Assembly (NCBI RefSeq): GCF_028368995.1
Contig: NZ_JAQNDL010000001.1
Location: forward strand, 1,054,001 to 1,118,000
From: Nannocystis bainbridge
GTDB taxonomy: Bacteria; Myxococcota_A; Polyangia; Nannocystales; Nannocystaceae
Length of the DNA: 64,000 nt
Reading direction: 5' to 3'
Shown: positions 43,383-52,155 of the stretch, in pieces
Position numbering within the stretch: position 1 is the stretch's first letter
How the letters are laid out: every line of letters begins with the position of its first letter
Position numbers and translations under genes: made by a program
The notes under the pieces: model-generated
The model's input: only the letters and a program-made list of their open reading frames with translations
Told to the model about the DNA's origin: nothing
The model's database searches: none

Positions 43383-44840
43383 CTATTTCTTGCGAGGTTT
43401 TGCCAATTTTGCCACCGCGTTGCCAACCACCTGGTTCGCCGCGGTGTCGAGGAGCGCCGCCCCCTTCCGGGACAGCTCCGACTGCTGGGTGTGCAGGTAC
43501 GCCTGCGTGGTCGTGATCCGCGCGTGGCGGGCGACGGCCTGCACGACGTAGACGCTCGCGCCCAGGTTCGCCAGGCGCGTGAGCCCCGTATGACGGAGCA
43601 GGTGAGGGCCGTTCGTGAGCAGGCCAGCGCTACGCTGCGCCTGCTTGAGCATGTACTCGATCGAGCGCGGGTTGTGCGGCGCCCACTCACCGCCGGTGTA
43701 CTGGCTGCGGCGGTAGAGGACCAGCGGGCCGATCGGCTCGCGCTTCTTGTGCTCGACCAGCGCGCGCCGCAGCGCCGCCGTCAGCGCGACCGTCCCGATC
43801 GTGCCCTTCGGCGTCTGCTTGTGCCCGCGGTACACGTTGTGCTGCACCTTGATCGTGCCGACGTTGAGGTCGACGTCGGTCCACTCGAGCGCGCAGATCT
43901 CGGACACGCGCAGGCACGTGTCGAGCGCGAGCAGGATCATCAGCTCGGTCTCCGGCCCGAGCGCGCGCGCGGCCGTGAGGAGCCGGTCGAGCTCGTCGTC
44001 CGAGTACACCGTCTTCGTGTCGATCTTGCTCGTCTTGAGCTTCTCGACCTCGGGCACGACCTCGAGCTTGCGGAGCTTCCGCGCGAAACGGAGGATCTTG
44101 CCCAGCTTCGTCAGGAACATGTTCGCGGTCGAACGGGCGACGCGCTTCAGCAGCGCCGCGCGGAGCTGGGACAGGCGGTCCTCGTCGATCTCCGCGAGCG
44201 GGACATCGCCGAGCAAGGGATGAAAATGGCGGCGGTAGATGACGTCGTAGCTGACTTGCGTGCCCAGCTTCTGCAGCTCCACGTACTCGGGTACGAAGCG
44301 CTGCTCGTAGAAGTCCGCGAACGTCAGTGACGAGCGCGGAGGGCTGGTCTCCTTCGGGGTCTGAGCCGCTTCCGGGCCGCCTCCGCTCACGGCCCCGACA
44401 AGCTCTCGAAGGATCGCCGGCACCTGGCGCTCGCCCCAGAGTCGGGCCTGGCTCTCGTCCAGCCCCGGGGGCGCGACCATGCGCCGGCGGATCTCATCGT
44501 TGTCCTTGCAAGGGTTCATGAAACGGATGTCGATCTGGAAACGGGAGGGGTCGCTGTTGTACGGGCGTGTCTTGATCTTCATGGCCGGGCCTGCCGGCCG
44601 GGCGCAATCCCGCACCCAAGAGAGCACGGCCTCGCGCGTCCACGCAAGCGCTTTCCCGCTCTTGAAGGGTTTCGGGACCTGCCCTCGCAGCGCGCGGCTG
44701 CGTACGGCCTTGGGGCTGATGCCCAAGAGCCGCGCGAAGTCCTCGACCCTCAAGATCAGCGGCAGCTCGGGCGCCGCAGTCAGCACGATCTCTTCGCGCT
44801 GAAGACTCCGCCCGACGCTCTTCTCCGGGCCAGATGGCAT
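43383..44840 (-). CDS. tyrosine recombinase (integrase)
   Basis: About 485 residues. An excisionase-like helix-turn-helix is at the N-terminus (LRVEDFARLLGISPKAVRSRALRGQVPKPF), followed by a SAM-like core-binding domain (LTFADFYEQRFVPEYVELQK). The catalytic domain contains the Arg in CLRVSEICALEW, HLLRHTGLTRLA (His-x-x-Arg), HARITTTQAYLHT (His, then the Tyr nucleophile). All catalytic residues are present. The start is uncertain: ATG 44840 lies within a CATG hairpin and the frame opens further upstream. The 3' end lies at the interrupted GH44 gene, as expected of an element integrated there. Confidence 0.88.
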   Translation of the reverse strand: MPSGPEKSVGRSLQREEIVLTAAPELPLILRVEDFARLLGISPKAVRSRALRGQVPKPFKSGKALAWTREAVLSWVRDCARPAGPAMKIKTRPYNSDPSRFQIDIRFMNPCKDNDEIRRRMVAPPGLDESQARLWGERQVPAILRELVGAVSGGGPEAAQTPKETSPPRSSLTFADFYEQRFVPEYVELQKLGTQVSYDVIYRRHFHPLLGDVPLAEIDEDRLSQLRAALLKRVARSTANMFLTKLGKILRFARKLRKLEVVPEVEKLKTSKIDTKTVYSDDELDRLLTAARALGPETELMILLALDTCLRVSEICALEWTDVDLNVGTIKVQHNVYRGHKQTPKGTIGTVALTAALRRALVEHKKREPIGPLVLYRRSQYTGGEWAPHNPRSIEYMLKQAQRSAGLLTNGPHLLRHTGLTRLANLGASVYVVQAVARHARITTTQAYLHTQQSELSRKGAALLDTAANQVVGNAVAKLAKPRKK

Positions 44841-44855
44841 GTCCTCACGGACATG
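44838..44855. repeat. CATG hairpin at recombinase 5' end
   Basis: CATGTCC-TCAC-GGACATG is a perfect 7-bp stem with a 4-nt loop, followed by TCCATCAAGACATGC. It overlaps the most plausible recombinase start codon, so it could affect its translation. Its presence on the element side of the junction shows that the repeat family is not confined to the conserved chromosome part. Confidence 0.6.
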
Positions 44856-45214
44856 TCCATCAAGACATGCTCTCGTGCGTTCTTCGACCCTTCCCCGCAT
44901 CACCCAACCCACTCCCTCGGCCATGATGCCCTGGCACCGCGGCCATCCTCGGATCTTGTTCGCGCGGCGCGCGTAGGCGCTGGGCTCTTCCGAGCCGCTC
45001 CCTCATTCGCTCGCTGTCATGATTTCTCGGTCGGCCAGCTCGGAATCACTCTGACCAATATTGCTTCCCCGTCACCAGATTCGCACGCCCCCAAAGCGAG
45101 CCGCTCAATCGATGAGAGAAGCTGAAGTTCTGATGCCGTGCAAGGTGCAGCGTCGATTTTGAGGCCAACGCGATGCGGCGGCGCAATATCGCACCGGTCG
45201 AACTCACGACAAAA

Positions 45215-45280
45215 GTCCCGATAGGGTCCCGATCCGGTCCCGATAGGGTCCCGATCCGGTCCCGATAGGGTCCCGATCGG
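45215..45280. repeat. tandem repeat of paired 11-mers
   Basis: Three direct copies of a 22-bp unit (45215-45236, 45237-45258, 45259-45280). Each consists of two related 11-mers, GTCCCGATAGG and GTCCCGATCCG; the last copy ends CGG. It is followed at 45272-45292 by a perfect hairpin CCCGATCG-GTGCA-CGATCGGG. Confidence 0.8.
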
Positions 45281-45352
45281 TGCACGATCGGGTCCCGCAA
45301 GGTCACCGATGGGCCGCCTGTCCCGGCGGGATGTCGTCGCTGACTCGATCAC

Positions 45353-45444
45353 CAATCCGCGTTGGGTCGAGATTGGCTCGGTGGCGCCACGATCCAATCC
45401 GCGTTGGGTTAGCCCAGGCGAGATTGGCTCGGTGGCGCCACGAT
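45353..45444. repeat. two direct copies of a 41/50-bp sequence
   Basis: Copy 1 (45353-45393) and copy 2 (45395-45444) share CAATCCGCGTTGGGT, then GAGATTGGCTCGGTGGCG followed by CCACGAT. Copy 2 has a 9-nt insertion between the two blocks. The block GGTGGCGCCACG is itself nearly palindromic. Confidence 0.75.
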
Positions 45445-45671
45445 GGGTGCCGGCCCATCGCACCGGCCTCGGTGAGCGCGTATCCCTCGCGGTCGGTGGC
45501 AGGGTCGCTACTGCTCAACGCTCATCGGGGAGCCGTCGCTATTCGAATGTTTTCTGCTCAAGTGGCCGCACGGTCGCAGAGCTCCGCGCAAGCCGCGAGG
45601 CGACGAGCGATCCACGAACACAGCACCAAAGCCCTCCCCGACGAAGGTCTCGTCAACAGGGAGCAGGATGG

Positions 45672-46175
45672 TCACGTAGTCGGCTCACCCGCCTTCGCCG
45701 CCGAGCGCACCACGTCGGCGACGTAACGCAGCGCGTCCTCGCCCCGGACCTTGTCGTCACAGATCCGCTCAAGCCACTGTTGCCGCAGGGTCCGCAGGAC
45801 AGCCCTCTCCTGCGCGAAATCTTCCTCGTACTCGCGGCGCATCCGTTTCAGCTCCGCGCAGCAATACTCGTGCTGCTGGACGGCCATCTCGGTGAGTTGG
45901 TGGACCCGTCGGAAGGTCTCCTCATGGAGCGAGACAGTCGATTCCAGCCGTGCCGACCCGGTGCTCGGGTCTTCGGGGCCGCGCGCGACGATCTGGTCGT
46001 CGATGGCGGCGACGAAACCGCTCTTGAGATTTGGCTCGATCAGCGTGCGAAGCTGCTCGATCTGCTCGCCCGTGATACCGGAAATCTCGAACGCGGTTGC
46101 TCCGGCGCCCTGGCCGCTCGCCCGGAATACTCGATACGTAGATCTTTGCCCCATCTCAACCTCGGTCCGCATCAT
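45672..46175 (-). CDS. hypothetical coiled-coil protein
   Basis: 167 residues from ATG 46175 (Met-Met). A short N-terminal beta segment (STYRVFRASGQGAGATAFEISGITGEQIEQLRTLIEPNL) is followed by a helical region ETFRRVHQLTEMAVQQHEYCCAELKRMRREYEEDFAQERAVLRTLRQQWLERI, likely a coiled coil. No signal peptide. It is divergent from the HTH/coiled-coil protein gene with 205 bp between, and the two may form a pair. Function unknown. Confidence 0.55.
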   Translation of the reverse strand: MMRTEVEMGQRSTYRVFRASGQGAGATAFEISGITGEQIEQLRTLIEPNLKSGFVAAIDDQIVARGPEDPSTGSARLESTVSLHEETFRRVHQLTEMAVQQHEYCCAELKRMRREYEEDFAQERAVLRTLRQQWLERICDDKVRGEDALRYVADVVRSAAKAGEPTT

Positions 46176-46178
46176 TGT

Positions 46179-46241
46179 AGCGCTTCATGATGCTCAAGGG
46201 TGCATCCTCGAATCATGGCGCGCATGCGAGCATGAAGCGCT
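46179..46241. promoter_or_regulatory. 11-bp inverted repeat in divergent promoter
   Basis: AGCGCTTCATG at 46179-46189 and CATGAAGCGCT at 46231-46241 are perfect inverted copies 41 bp apart, directly before the minus-strand gene start. They could be two sites for a looping regulator; the neighbouring HTH protein is the obvious candidate (inference). Confidence 0.4.
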
Positions 46242-46380
46242 TCACGTTGGTGTGTGCTCTCGAATCAGCGCCGCGCTCATGCTCATGCTCAGTGCATCAC
46301 GGCCGTGAGCGGGAGCAGATAGAGGGCCGACGCTCTCGAGCATCACGAAGGCGTGCCTCGTCGCCCCCTCGTGCCGTACT

Positions 46381-48447
46381 ATGGATCGCATGACCGTGGG
46401 TATGTGGGTCAGCGAAATCCGCGCCCGGGCCGAGGCACGAGGCCTGTCTCTGGCCGATCTGGCTCGTGCGGCCGAGATGCGGCCGAGCAACCTCCGCCGC
46501 CTGCTCACGAGCTCATCGTCCAGCCCGCGGCTCGGGACCATGATGCGCCTCATGGAGCCGCTCGACTCATGGGTCGCGCCGGCGGCAGCACGGACCGCCG
46601 CCGAACTGGTCGCCTTCCTCGACAGCGAGCGAGAGCGAGGCGGCCTGGGCTGGGACGAACTGGTCGCGGGGAGTGACACGACAGCGTCTACATTCGCCAG
46701 GCAGCGAAGCGAAGCGCCCGAACAGCTCCCGCTTGACGTGGTGCTCGATCTCGCGGGCCGCCTCGGGATCGAGCTGTTCCTGGTCGACGCCCGCGATGCG
46801 CGAGCCACGGAGAGCCGTGAGCAGGAATCCAGGGGCAAGCAGCGAACACGGACCTCCGGCGCATCACGCACCCGTCACGCGGGTGTCCGACCCGCGCGAG
46901 AGTCCGAACCTGCGTCGATCGATCGTGAGCCGGCGACCACGCCGCCGCTCGTCGCCACCGTGACGACGCCGTCGAAGAGCGAGCCGGCGCCCGCGCGTTC
47001 GCGCTGGAGTCTGTCCCCACCCAAGCTCGGCCGTTACCGCGACGCGCCACCGGAGTCGGCCGCCCTCCCCCGGGGCCCAGCCGCGACCTATACCCCGCGA
47101 GAGCCGTCCTACGCGCTGGAGCGCACCCTGCTCCTCAACCTGGCCGACACGACGGGCGCCACGTGGCGGACCCTGTACCAGGGCCTCTTTCGATTCGTCA
47201 CCGGCGCGCGGGACGTACCCGCCGACATCATCGACCGCCTGGCGAACGGGACCGAGCGATTGTTCCAGCGCCTGCGTCGAACCCCGCCATCCCACTCCGA
47301 GCAGGAAGCGCAGGCCGCGGTCTCCTTCGAGGATGCCGATCCGTCCCCCTTGATCGAGTTTTGGATGGCCTCGAAGACAGCTCCACATGCTCGCGGGACG
47401 TCGACGGTCCACGATCCCGCAGGCCGCGCGCACGTCATCCACGCAGCGCTATCCCGCACCTACAACGTCATTATCCGCCTCAGCCAGGGCGGGCGCCCGC
47501 ATCGACTTGCGCGGATCGTCGAGGTCGTGGACGGCGAGGCGACAGTCATCGCGGATCCCGACGTTCGGCTCGATCTCGCAGTGGGTGACGAGCTCCGCGC
47601 CTTCGAGCACATCCACGCCGGCCCGGTGTTCGGCGAGCTGCGATTGGGCGACCGCATCTACCTGCTCGGCGCCCTCTCCTGGGCCATCGCGCTGCTCGAG
47701 GTGGATTCGACTGGCGCGCGGGTGGTGTGGGCCGGCCCCGCCGAGAAATTCGGGGAGGTCACGGTCGAGCCTGCGTCCCCTCCGACCGTCGAGGCGGAGA
47801 GCGTCGAACCCGACCGCGAGGCCAGGGCGAAAGCAAACCAGCTCGAAGCGGAGCTCGCCGCCGCGAGACTCGCGCTCACGGACGAACGCGCGCAACGAGC
47901 TGATGCCCAGCGGAGGGCCGACGACGCCGCGGAGCAAGCGGCTCAGGATGCTACGGCTCAGCACCAGGCGCTCAGCCTCGAGAATGCCGAGCTCCGTCGT
48001 GAATTCGCCGCCGCGGTGGAGCGACTCGATGCCCAGCTCGCCGAGATTAGGGCTGATGCCGGCGCCCACGGCAAGGATCGGCAAATCCTCATGGCCACAT
48101 TCGCCGAGATTCGCCAGAGGGCCGAGGCAATTGCCGACCAGCACAAGACCGAGCTCGCCGAACTACACGGCCGGCTCGCCGAGCTGACCGTGCGCGAGGC
48201 TGCGTTGCTCGACACCCAGAAGGGGCTCGAGATCGAGAACGCGGCACTACGGCAGCAGTGCGTCGACCGGCACTCGGGAAGAGCGAGCCGGCTGCCTGAG
48301 GAGGACGGGCTCCCGACTGACGACAGCAAAGCTTCGATGGATTTCGCGCCAATCGATGGACCACTATCAAACCTCGAGGCGGAGCGCGCAGCTCCTCCCA
48401 CGAAACCGCGCTCCGCGAAGAGCCTCTCCAGGAGGTGGCATCGGTAG
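46381..48447 (+). CDS. HTH and coiled-coil protein
   Basis: 688 residues (ATG 46381; ATG 46390 is an alternative). Residues 10-45 are a Cro/C1-type helix-turn-helix (EIRARAEARGLSLADLARAAEMRPSNLRRLLTSS). A low-complexity linker rich in Arg, Pro and Thr covers about 140-250. A beta-rich middle domain follows (HRLARIVEVVDGEATVIADPDVRLDLAVGDELRAFEHIHAGPVFGEL...IYLLGALSWAIALLEVD). The last 200 residues are a long coiled coil (ELAAARLALTDERAQRADAQRRADDAAEQA). It is probably a DNA-binding structural or regulatory protein of the accessory element. Confidence 0.65.
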   Translation: MDRMTVGMWVSEIRARAEARGLSLADLARAAEMRPSNLRRLLTSSSSSPRLGTMMRLMEPLDSWVAPAAARTAAELVAFLDSERERGGLGWDELVAGSDTTASTFARQRSEAPEQLPLDVVLDLAGRLGIELFLVDARDARATESREQESRGKQRTRTSGASRTRHAGVRPARESEPASIDREPATTPPLVATVTTPSKSEPAPARSRWSLSPPKLGRYRDAPPESAALPRGPAATYTPREPSYALERTLLLNLADTTGATWRTLYQGLFRFVTGARDVPADIIDRLANGTERLFQRLRRTPPSHSEQEAQAAVSFEDADPSPLIEFWMASKTAPHARGTSTVHDPAGRAHVIHAALSRTYNVIIRLSQGGRPHRLARIVEVVDGEATVIADPDVRLDLAVGDELRAFEHIHAGPVFGELRLGDRIYLLGALSWAIALLEVDSTGARVVWAGPAEKFGEVTVEPASPPTVEAESVEPDREARAKANQLEAELAAARLALTDERAQRADAQRRADDAAEQAAQDATAQHQALSLENAELRREFAAAVERLDAQLAEIRADAGAHGKDRQILMATFAEIRQRAEAIADQHKTELAELHGRLAELTVREAALLDTQKGLEIENAALRQQCVDRHSGRASRLPEEDGLPTDDSKASMDFAPIDGPLSNLEAERAAPPTKPRSAKSLSRRWHR

Positions 48448-48766
48448 GAGCTCGATTCGCCTCGTGCTCCCGGACCGTCTTCTCGCCCATCCGCCGTCTT
48501 CACTCGAGCTCCTCCGACACCCGCGCGGAGCAACGGCCCGCGCAACAGCCCGCGCACGACAGCCAACACCTCCGCCCTGCCGACGCTCAGCGTCGGCAAC
48601 AGCCCGTGTGCTGGCCAACACCACCGCCTCGCCCGCGCACCAGCCAAAACCGGCCGAGCCGCGCGGCCGGCGTTCGTGTTGCACAAGCGCGGCCCGGCGC
48701 GCGATTGCCCTCGAGTGACGGACGTGGGATGCTCACTCCCTTCTCTCGTCGACAAGGCAGGTCCAC
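48448..48766. other. intergenic region without recognised element
   Basis: 319 bp between two same-strand genes. No gene, repeat or promoter pair was recognised. Confidence 0.4.
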
Positions 48767-51700
48767 ATGGCAGCGCTGGAGGAGCAGGTTCGTCAGTGTC
48801 AGGCCGCCATCTCAGCGCAGGAATCGCTGCGCTCGACTCTCGGCGACGCGGTCGTCGACATCACAGTGGCCGCGCTGCGCAGCCAAATCGAGGCGCTCCA
48901 GAGCCAGTTGCAGGGGTCCGCGCAGGCGAGCCGCAGCGACGGGATGCTTGAGCTGCTCCAAGGTTACCTGCCGCGCGAGCTGGCCGACAAGATGCGCGCG
49001 TTTGGCCGGATCGACGGCGAGCGCAAGCAGGTGACGGTGCTGTTCGCGGACCTGTCCGGGTTCACCGACCTCAGCGAGCGCCTCGACGCCGAGGAGGTCG
49101 CTGAGATCACCCACGCGGTGCTCAAGGAGCTCGCCAGCGCGGTCTACGAGTTCGAGGGATACATCGACAAGTTCATCGGCGACGCGGTCATGGCCGTGTT
49201 CGGCGCGCCGATCGCCCACGAGAACGACCCCGACCGCGCACTGCGGGTCGCGCTGTCGATGCGCGAGCGCCTCGAGGCTTTCAATCGCCGCTGGCGCGAT
49301 CGGGTCGGCCAGCCGTTGAACCTACACATCGGCATCAACACCGGAATGGTCATCGCCGGCAACATCGGCTCCGACATGCGCCTCTCGTACACAGTCATGG
49401 GCGATACTGTCAACACTGCGTCGCGGCTCGAGAGCGCCGCCCGGCCCGGACAGATTCTGGTCAGCCACAACACCTATCGACTGACTCAGGACTCGTTCGC
49501 GTTCGTGGCCCTGGATCCGCTGCAGGTCAAGGGCAAGCGCGAGCCTCTGGTCGTCTACGAGCTCGACCACGCCCGGCTGACACCGAGCAAGTCGCGCGGC
49601 CTGACGGGCTTTCGCGCTGTCTTCGTCGAGCGCGAGCGCGAGCTGGCGCTCCTCGGCGCCCTCGCCGAGCGCCTCCAAAGCGGGAGCGGCCACGTCCTGG
49701 TCGTCACCGGCGAGGCCGGCATCGGCAAGTCGCGGCTGATGGCCCGCTGGCGCGCCGCCTTGCCGCCGGCGGTGCGCTGGCTGGAGGGCCGCTCGTTCCC
49801 CCACACCGGCTCGTTGCCCTACGGGCCGTTCCTCGACCTGTTTCTCCGCTACGCCGGCATCGGCGACGACGACCGCGAGGAGCTGGCCCGCCAGCGCCTG
49901 CGCGTCATCGTCGAGCGCTTCTTCCCGGCGAACCTCGAGGCCCAGGCGTTGTTCGCGTCGATGCTGGCGCTGCATCCGACCGCCGAGGAGGAGGCCCTGC
50001 TCGCCGCCCTGCCCGCCGAGGGCCGCCGCCGCCGCCTGTTCGCGCTGGTCCGCCAGTGGCTGGTCGACCTGGCGGTCGAGCGGCCAGTCGTCCTGGTTTT
50101 CGAGGACATGCACTGGATCGACACAACCAGCGTCGAGCTGATCCAGTCGCTCCTGCCGCTGGTAGAGACTCACCCGGTGATCGTGACCGGCGTGTTTCGT
50201 GGCGCGCACGACGGGGTCATGCGCAGCTTCCAGGAAGTCGGCGGGGCCCGCTACGCCGAGCGCTCCACGCTCCTCCCGCTCGCGGCGCTCAGCGAGCAGG
50301 GAAGCGCCGCGATGGTCCGGGAGCTGCTGCAAGTGACGACGCTGCCCGAGCCGGTCCGGCTGGCGGTCCTGCTCAAGGCCGAGGGCAATCCGTTCTTCAT
50401 CGAGGAGGTCCTGCGCATGTTGGTCGAGCGCGGGGCGCTGGTGCGCGCGCCGGACGGCGACGCCTGGGTCCCCTCCGATCTCCTCGAACAGGTCTCGATC
50501 CCGGACACGCTCCACGGGGTCCTGATGGCCCGCATCGATCGCCTCTACCCGGAGACCCGCTGGATCGTCCAGCAGGCCTCCGTCATCGGCCGCGTCTTCC
50601 TCTACCGGGTGCTGTCGAGAGTGGCGTCAACCGACCACCTCGAGGCCGACATCGACCTGCTCGAGCGCGAGGGACTGATCCGCGAGCGCTCGGGCCAGCC
50701 CGAGGTCGAGTACATGTTCAAGCACGCGCTGACGCAGGAGGTGGCGTATCAGAGCTTGCTCGGCCCGCGGCGCAAGGAGCTTCACCGCAAGGTCGGGGAC
50801 GTCATGGAAGCCGTGTTCGCCGACCGGCTGGCGGAGTTCTATCCGATCGTGGGCCGGCACTTCCTGCTCGGCGAGCATTGGGCCAAAGCCGCGGACTACC
50901 TCGCCCGCTCCGGCGCCGCCGCCGCTCGCCATTACGCCTATGTGGAGGCCCGCACCCACTACAAAGAGGCCCTGAAGGCGCTGGAGCACCTGCCTCCGGA
51001 CGATACGATCGAGCGGACCGCCATCGATCTGACGATCGGCCTCGCCCGGGTGTCCTATGTCGCCGACGATCCCGGCATCAACCTGGCGCGCCTCAAGCGG
51101 GCTGAAGAGCGCGTCGGCCACCTGTTCGCGCGCAGCGGGCTCGCGGAGGACCGCCTGCGCCTCGCCCGGATCCTGCTGTTCCAGGCGCTCTCGTACATGA
51201 TGCGCGGGAACGCAGTCGCGGCGGCGATCGACTGCTTTCAGCGGGTGCTCCCGGTCGCGCAGGAGTTTCAAGATGAGGAACTATTGGTCGCGCCGTCGAC
51301 GAATATCGGCAAGATCCTGGTGGTCAATGGCCAGTTCCGGGACGCGATCCCGCTGTTTCGTCGGGTCATCGAGCCGCTGTCGCGTTGGGATGACCTCACC
51401 GAGTGGATCCTGACCGTGGTGTTCCTCGGGTTGGCCGAGGCCGCGCTGGGTCGTCCGCAGGAGGGCGAGCGGCTGGCCCAGGAAGCGCTCGCGCGGGCCG
51501 TCGAGACTCACAACAACACCGGCCAGATCTACGGCCACATGTTCCTCGCAGTGATCGCGGTGCACACGGGCGACATGCAGCGCCTTTTGCTCGAGAGCCA
51601 GCGGACCTGGCAACTCGCGGACGCCTCGGGCGACCGGATGTATTGTTATTTCAGCCACGGGTACCAGGCGCTGGCCCACAGCCGACTCGGCGACCATGCC

Positions 51701-52069
51701 GCGGCGGCCGAGAGCCTGAGCCGGCAGCGTGAGACGGCCGCCAGCCTCGGCCCCAACCTAGCGACCGCCGATTGGTTCGCCGCGATGGAGGCCGAGGTGG
51801 CGCTCAACGCCGGGCGGTCCGACGCAGCACTCGCCCTGGCGCGCGCTGCGATCGACGAAGCGGTCGCCGTGGACGGCATCTACGGCGAGGGGTTCGCCCG
51901 GCGCGTCTGCGGTCAGGCGCTCGCCGCCACGGGGGCTCCGCGCAGCGCCATCGACGAGCAGTTCGCGGCCAGCGTCGAATGCTTCGACCGCGGCGGCGCG
52001 GCCCTCGAGTCGGCGCGCACGCATGCGCGATGGCGCGAGGTCCACGGTAACGGAGCGAGCGAGCCATAG
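48767..52069 (+). CDS. adenylate cyclase/AAA ATPase/TPR sensor protein
   Basis: 1100 residues. A short coiled coil comes first, then a class III nucleotide cyclase domain at about 88-270. Metal-binding Asp95 is in FADLSGF and Asp139 in FIGDAVMAVFG. GDTVNTASRLE supplies the transition-state Asn/Arg, so it looks active. Next comes a STAND-type AAA domain: Walker A GEAGIGKS with K321, Walker B VVLVFEDMHWID. The C-terminal 450 residues are helical TPR-like repeats (AKAADYLARSGAAAARHYAYVEARTHYKEALKALEHL). This architecture is common in myxobacteria and actinobacteria, where an effector bound by the TPR/STAND part is thought to control cAMP synthesis. Confidence 0.88.
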   Translation: MAALEEQVRQCQAAISAQESLRSTLGDAVVDITVAALRSQIEALQSQLQGSAQASRSDGMLELLQGYLPRELADKMRAFGRIDGERKQVTVLFADLSGFTDLSERLDAEEVAEITHAVLKELASAVYEFEGYIDKFIGDAVMAVFGAPIAHENDPDRALRVALSMRERLEAFNRRWRDRVGQPLNLHIGINTGMVIAGNIGSDMRLSYTVMGDTVNTASRLESAARPGQILVSHNTYRLTQDSFAFVALDPLQVKGKREPLVVYELDHARLTPSKSRGLTGFRAVFVERERELALLGALAERLQSGSGHVLVVTGEAGIGKSRLMARWRAALPPAVRWLEGRSFPHTGSLPYGPFLDLFLRYAGIGDDDREELARQRLRVIVERFFPANLEAQALFASMLALHPTAEEEALLAALPAEGRRRRLFALVRQWLVDLAVERPVVLVFEDMHWIDTTSVELIQSLLPLVETHPVIVTGVFRGAHDGVMRSFQEVGGARYAERSTLLPLAALSEQGSAAMVRELLQVTTLPEPVRLAVLLKAEGNPFFIEEVLRMLVERGALVRAPDGDAWVPSDLLEQVSIPDTLHGVLMARIDRLYPETRWIVQQASVIGRVFLYRVLSRVASTDHLEADIDLLEREGLIRERSGQPEVEYMFKHALTQEVAYQSLLGPRRKELHRKVGDVMEAVFADRLAEFYPIVGRHFLLGEHWAKAADYLARSGAAAARHYAYVEARTHYKEALKALEHLPPDDTIERTAIDLTIGLARVSYVADDPGINLARLKRAEERVGHLFARSGLAEDRLRLARILLFQALSYMMRGNAVAAAIDCFQRVLPVAQEFQDEELLVAPSTNIGKILVVNGQFRDAIPLFRRVIEPLSRWDDLTEWILTVVFLGLAEAALGRPQEGERLAQEALARAVETHNNTGQIYGHMFLAVIAVHTGDMQRLLLESQRTWQLADASGDRMYCYFSHGYQALAHSRLGDHAAAAESLSRQRETAASLGPNLATADWFAAMEAEVALNAGRSDAALALARAAIDEAVAVDGIYGEGFARRVCGQALAATGAPRSAIDEQFAASVECFDRGGAALESARTHARWREVHGNGASEP

Positions 52070-52155
52070 AAACCCTCCGCGCGGCGATGCCACCCGTCGC
52101 GTCGGGAGCTCGGCCGCGACCGACGCGACGCAGGTCGGCGCCCGATCGCCGACCC

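Larger units (their letters stand above)
44856..45671. other. non-coding stretch with tandem, inverted and direct repeats
   Basis: About 815 bp with no convincing gene. A minus-strand frame at 45017-45463 reads through the repeats and has a plausible C-terminus, but its N-terminal half is repeat-encoded, so it is not annotated. The repeats are listed separately. From 45470 to 45671 no element was recognised. Confidence 0.5.

Noticed and set aside
42305..43516. A complete 403-residue GH44-like protein ending at 43516
   Set aside because: Residues after about 350 are the complement of the recombinase C-terminus and lack GH44 similarity, so the frame end is accidental.
45017..45463. Possible 148-residue minus-strand gene
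   Set aside because: Its N-terminal half is encoded by the tandem and direct repeats (repeated GPDRDPIGT and RGATEPIS units). Only the last 50 residues look protein-like, and no ribosome site was found.
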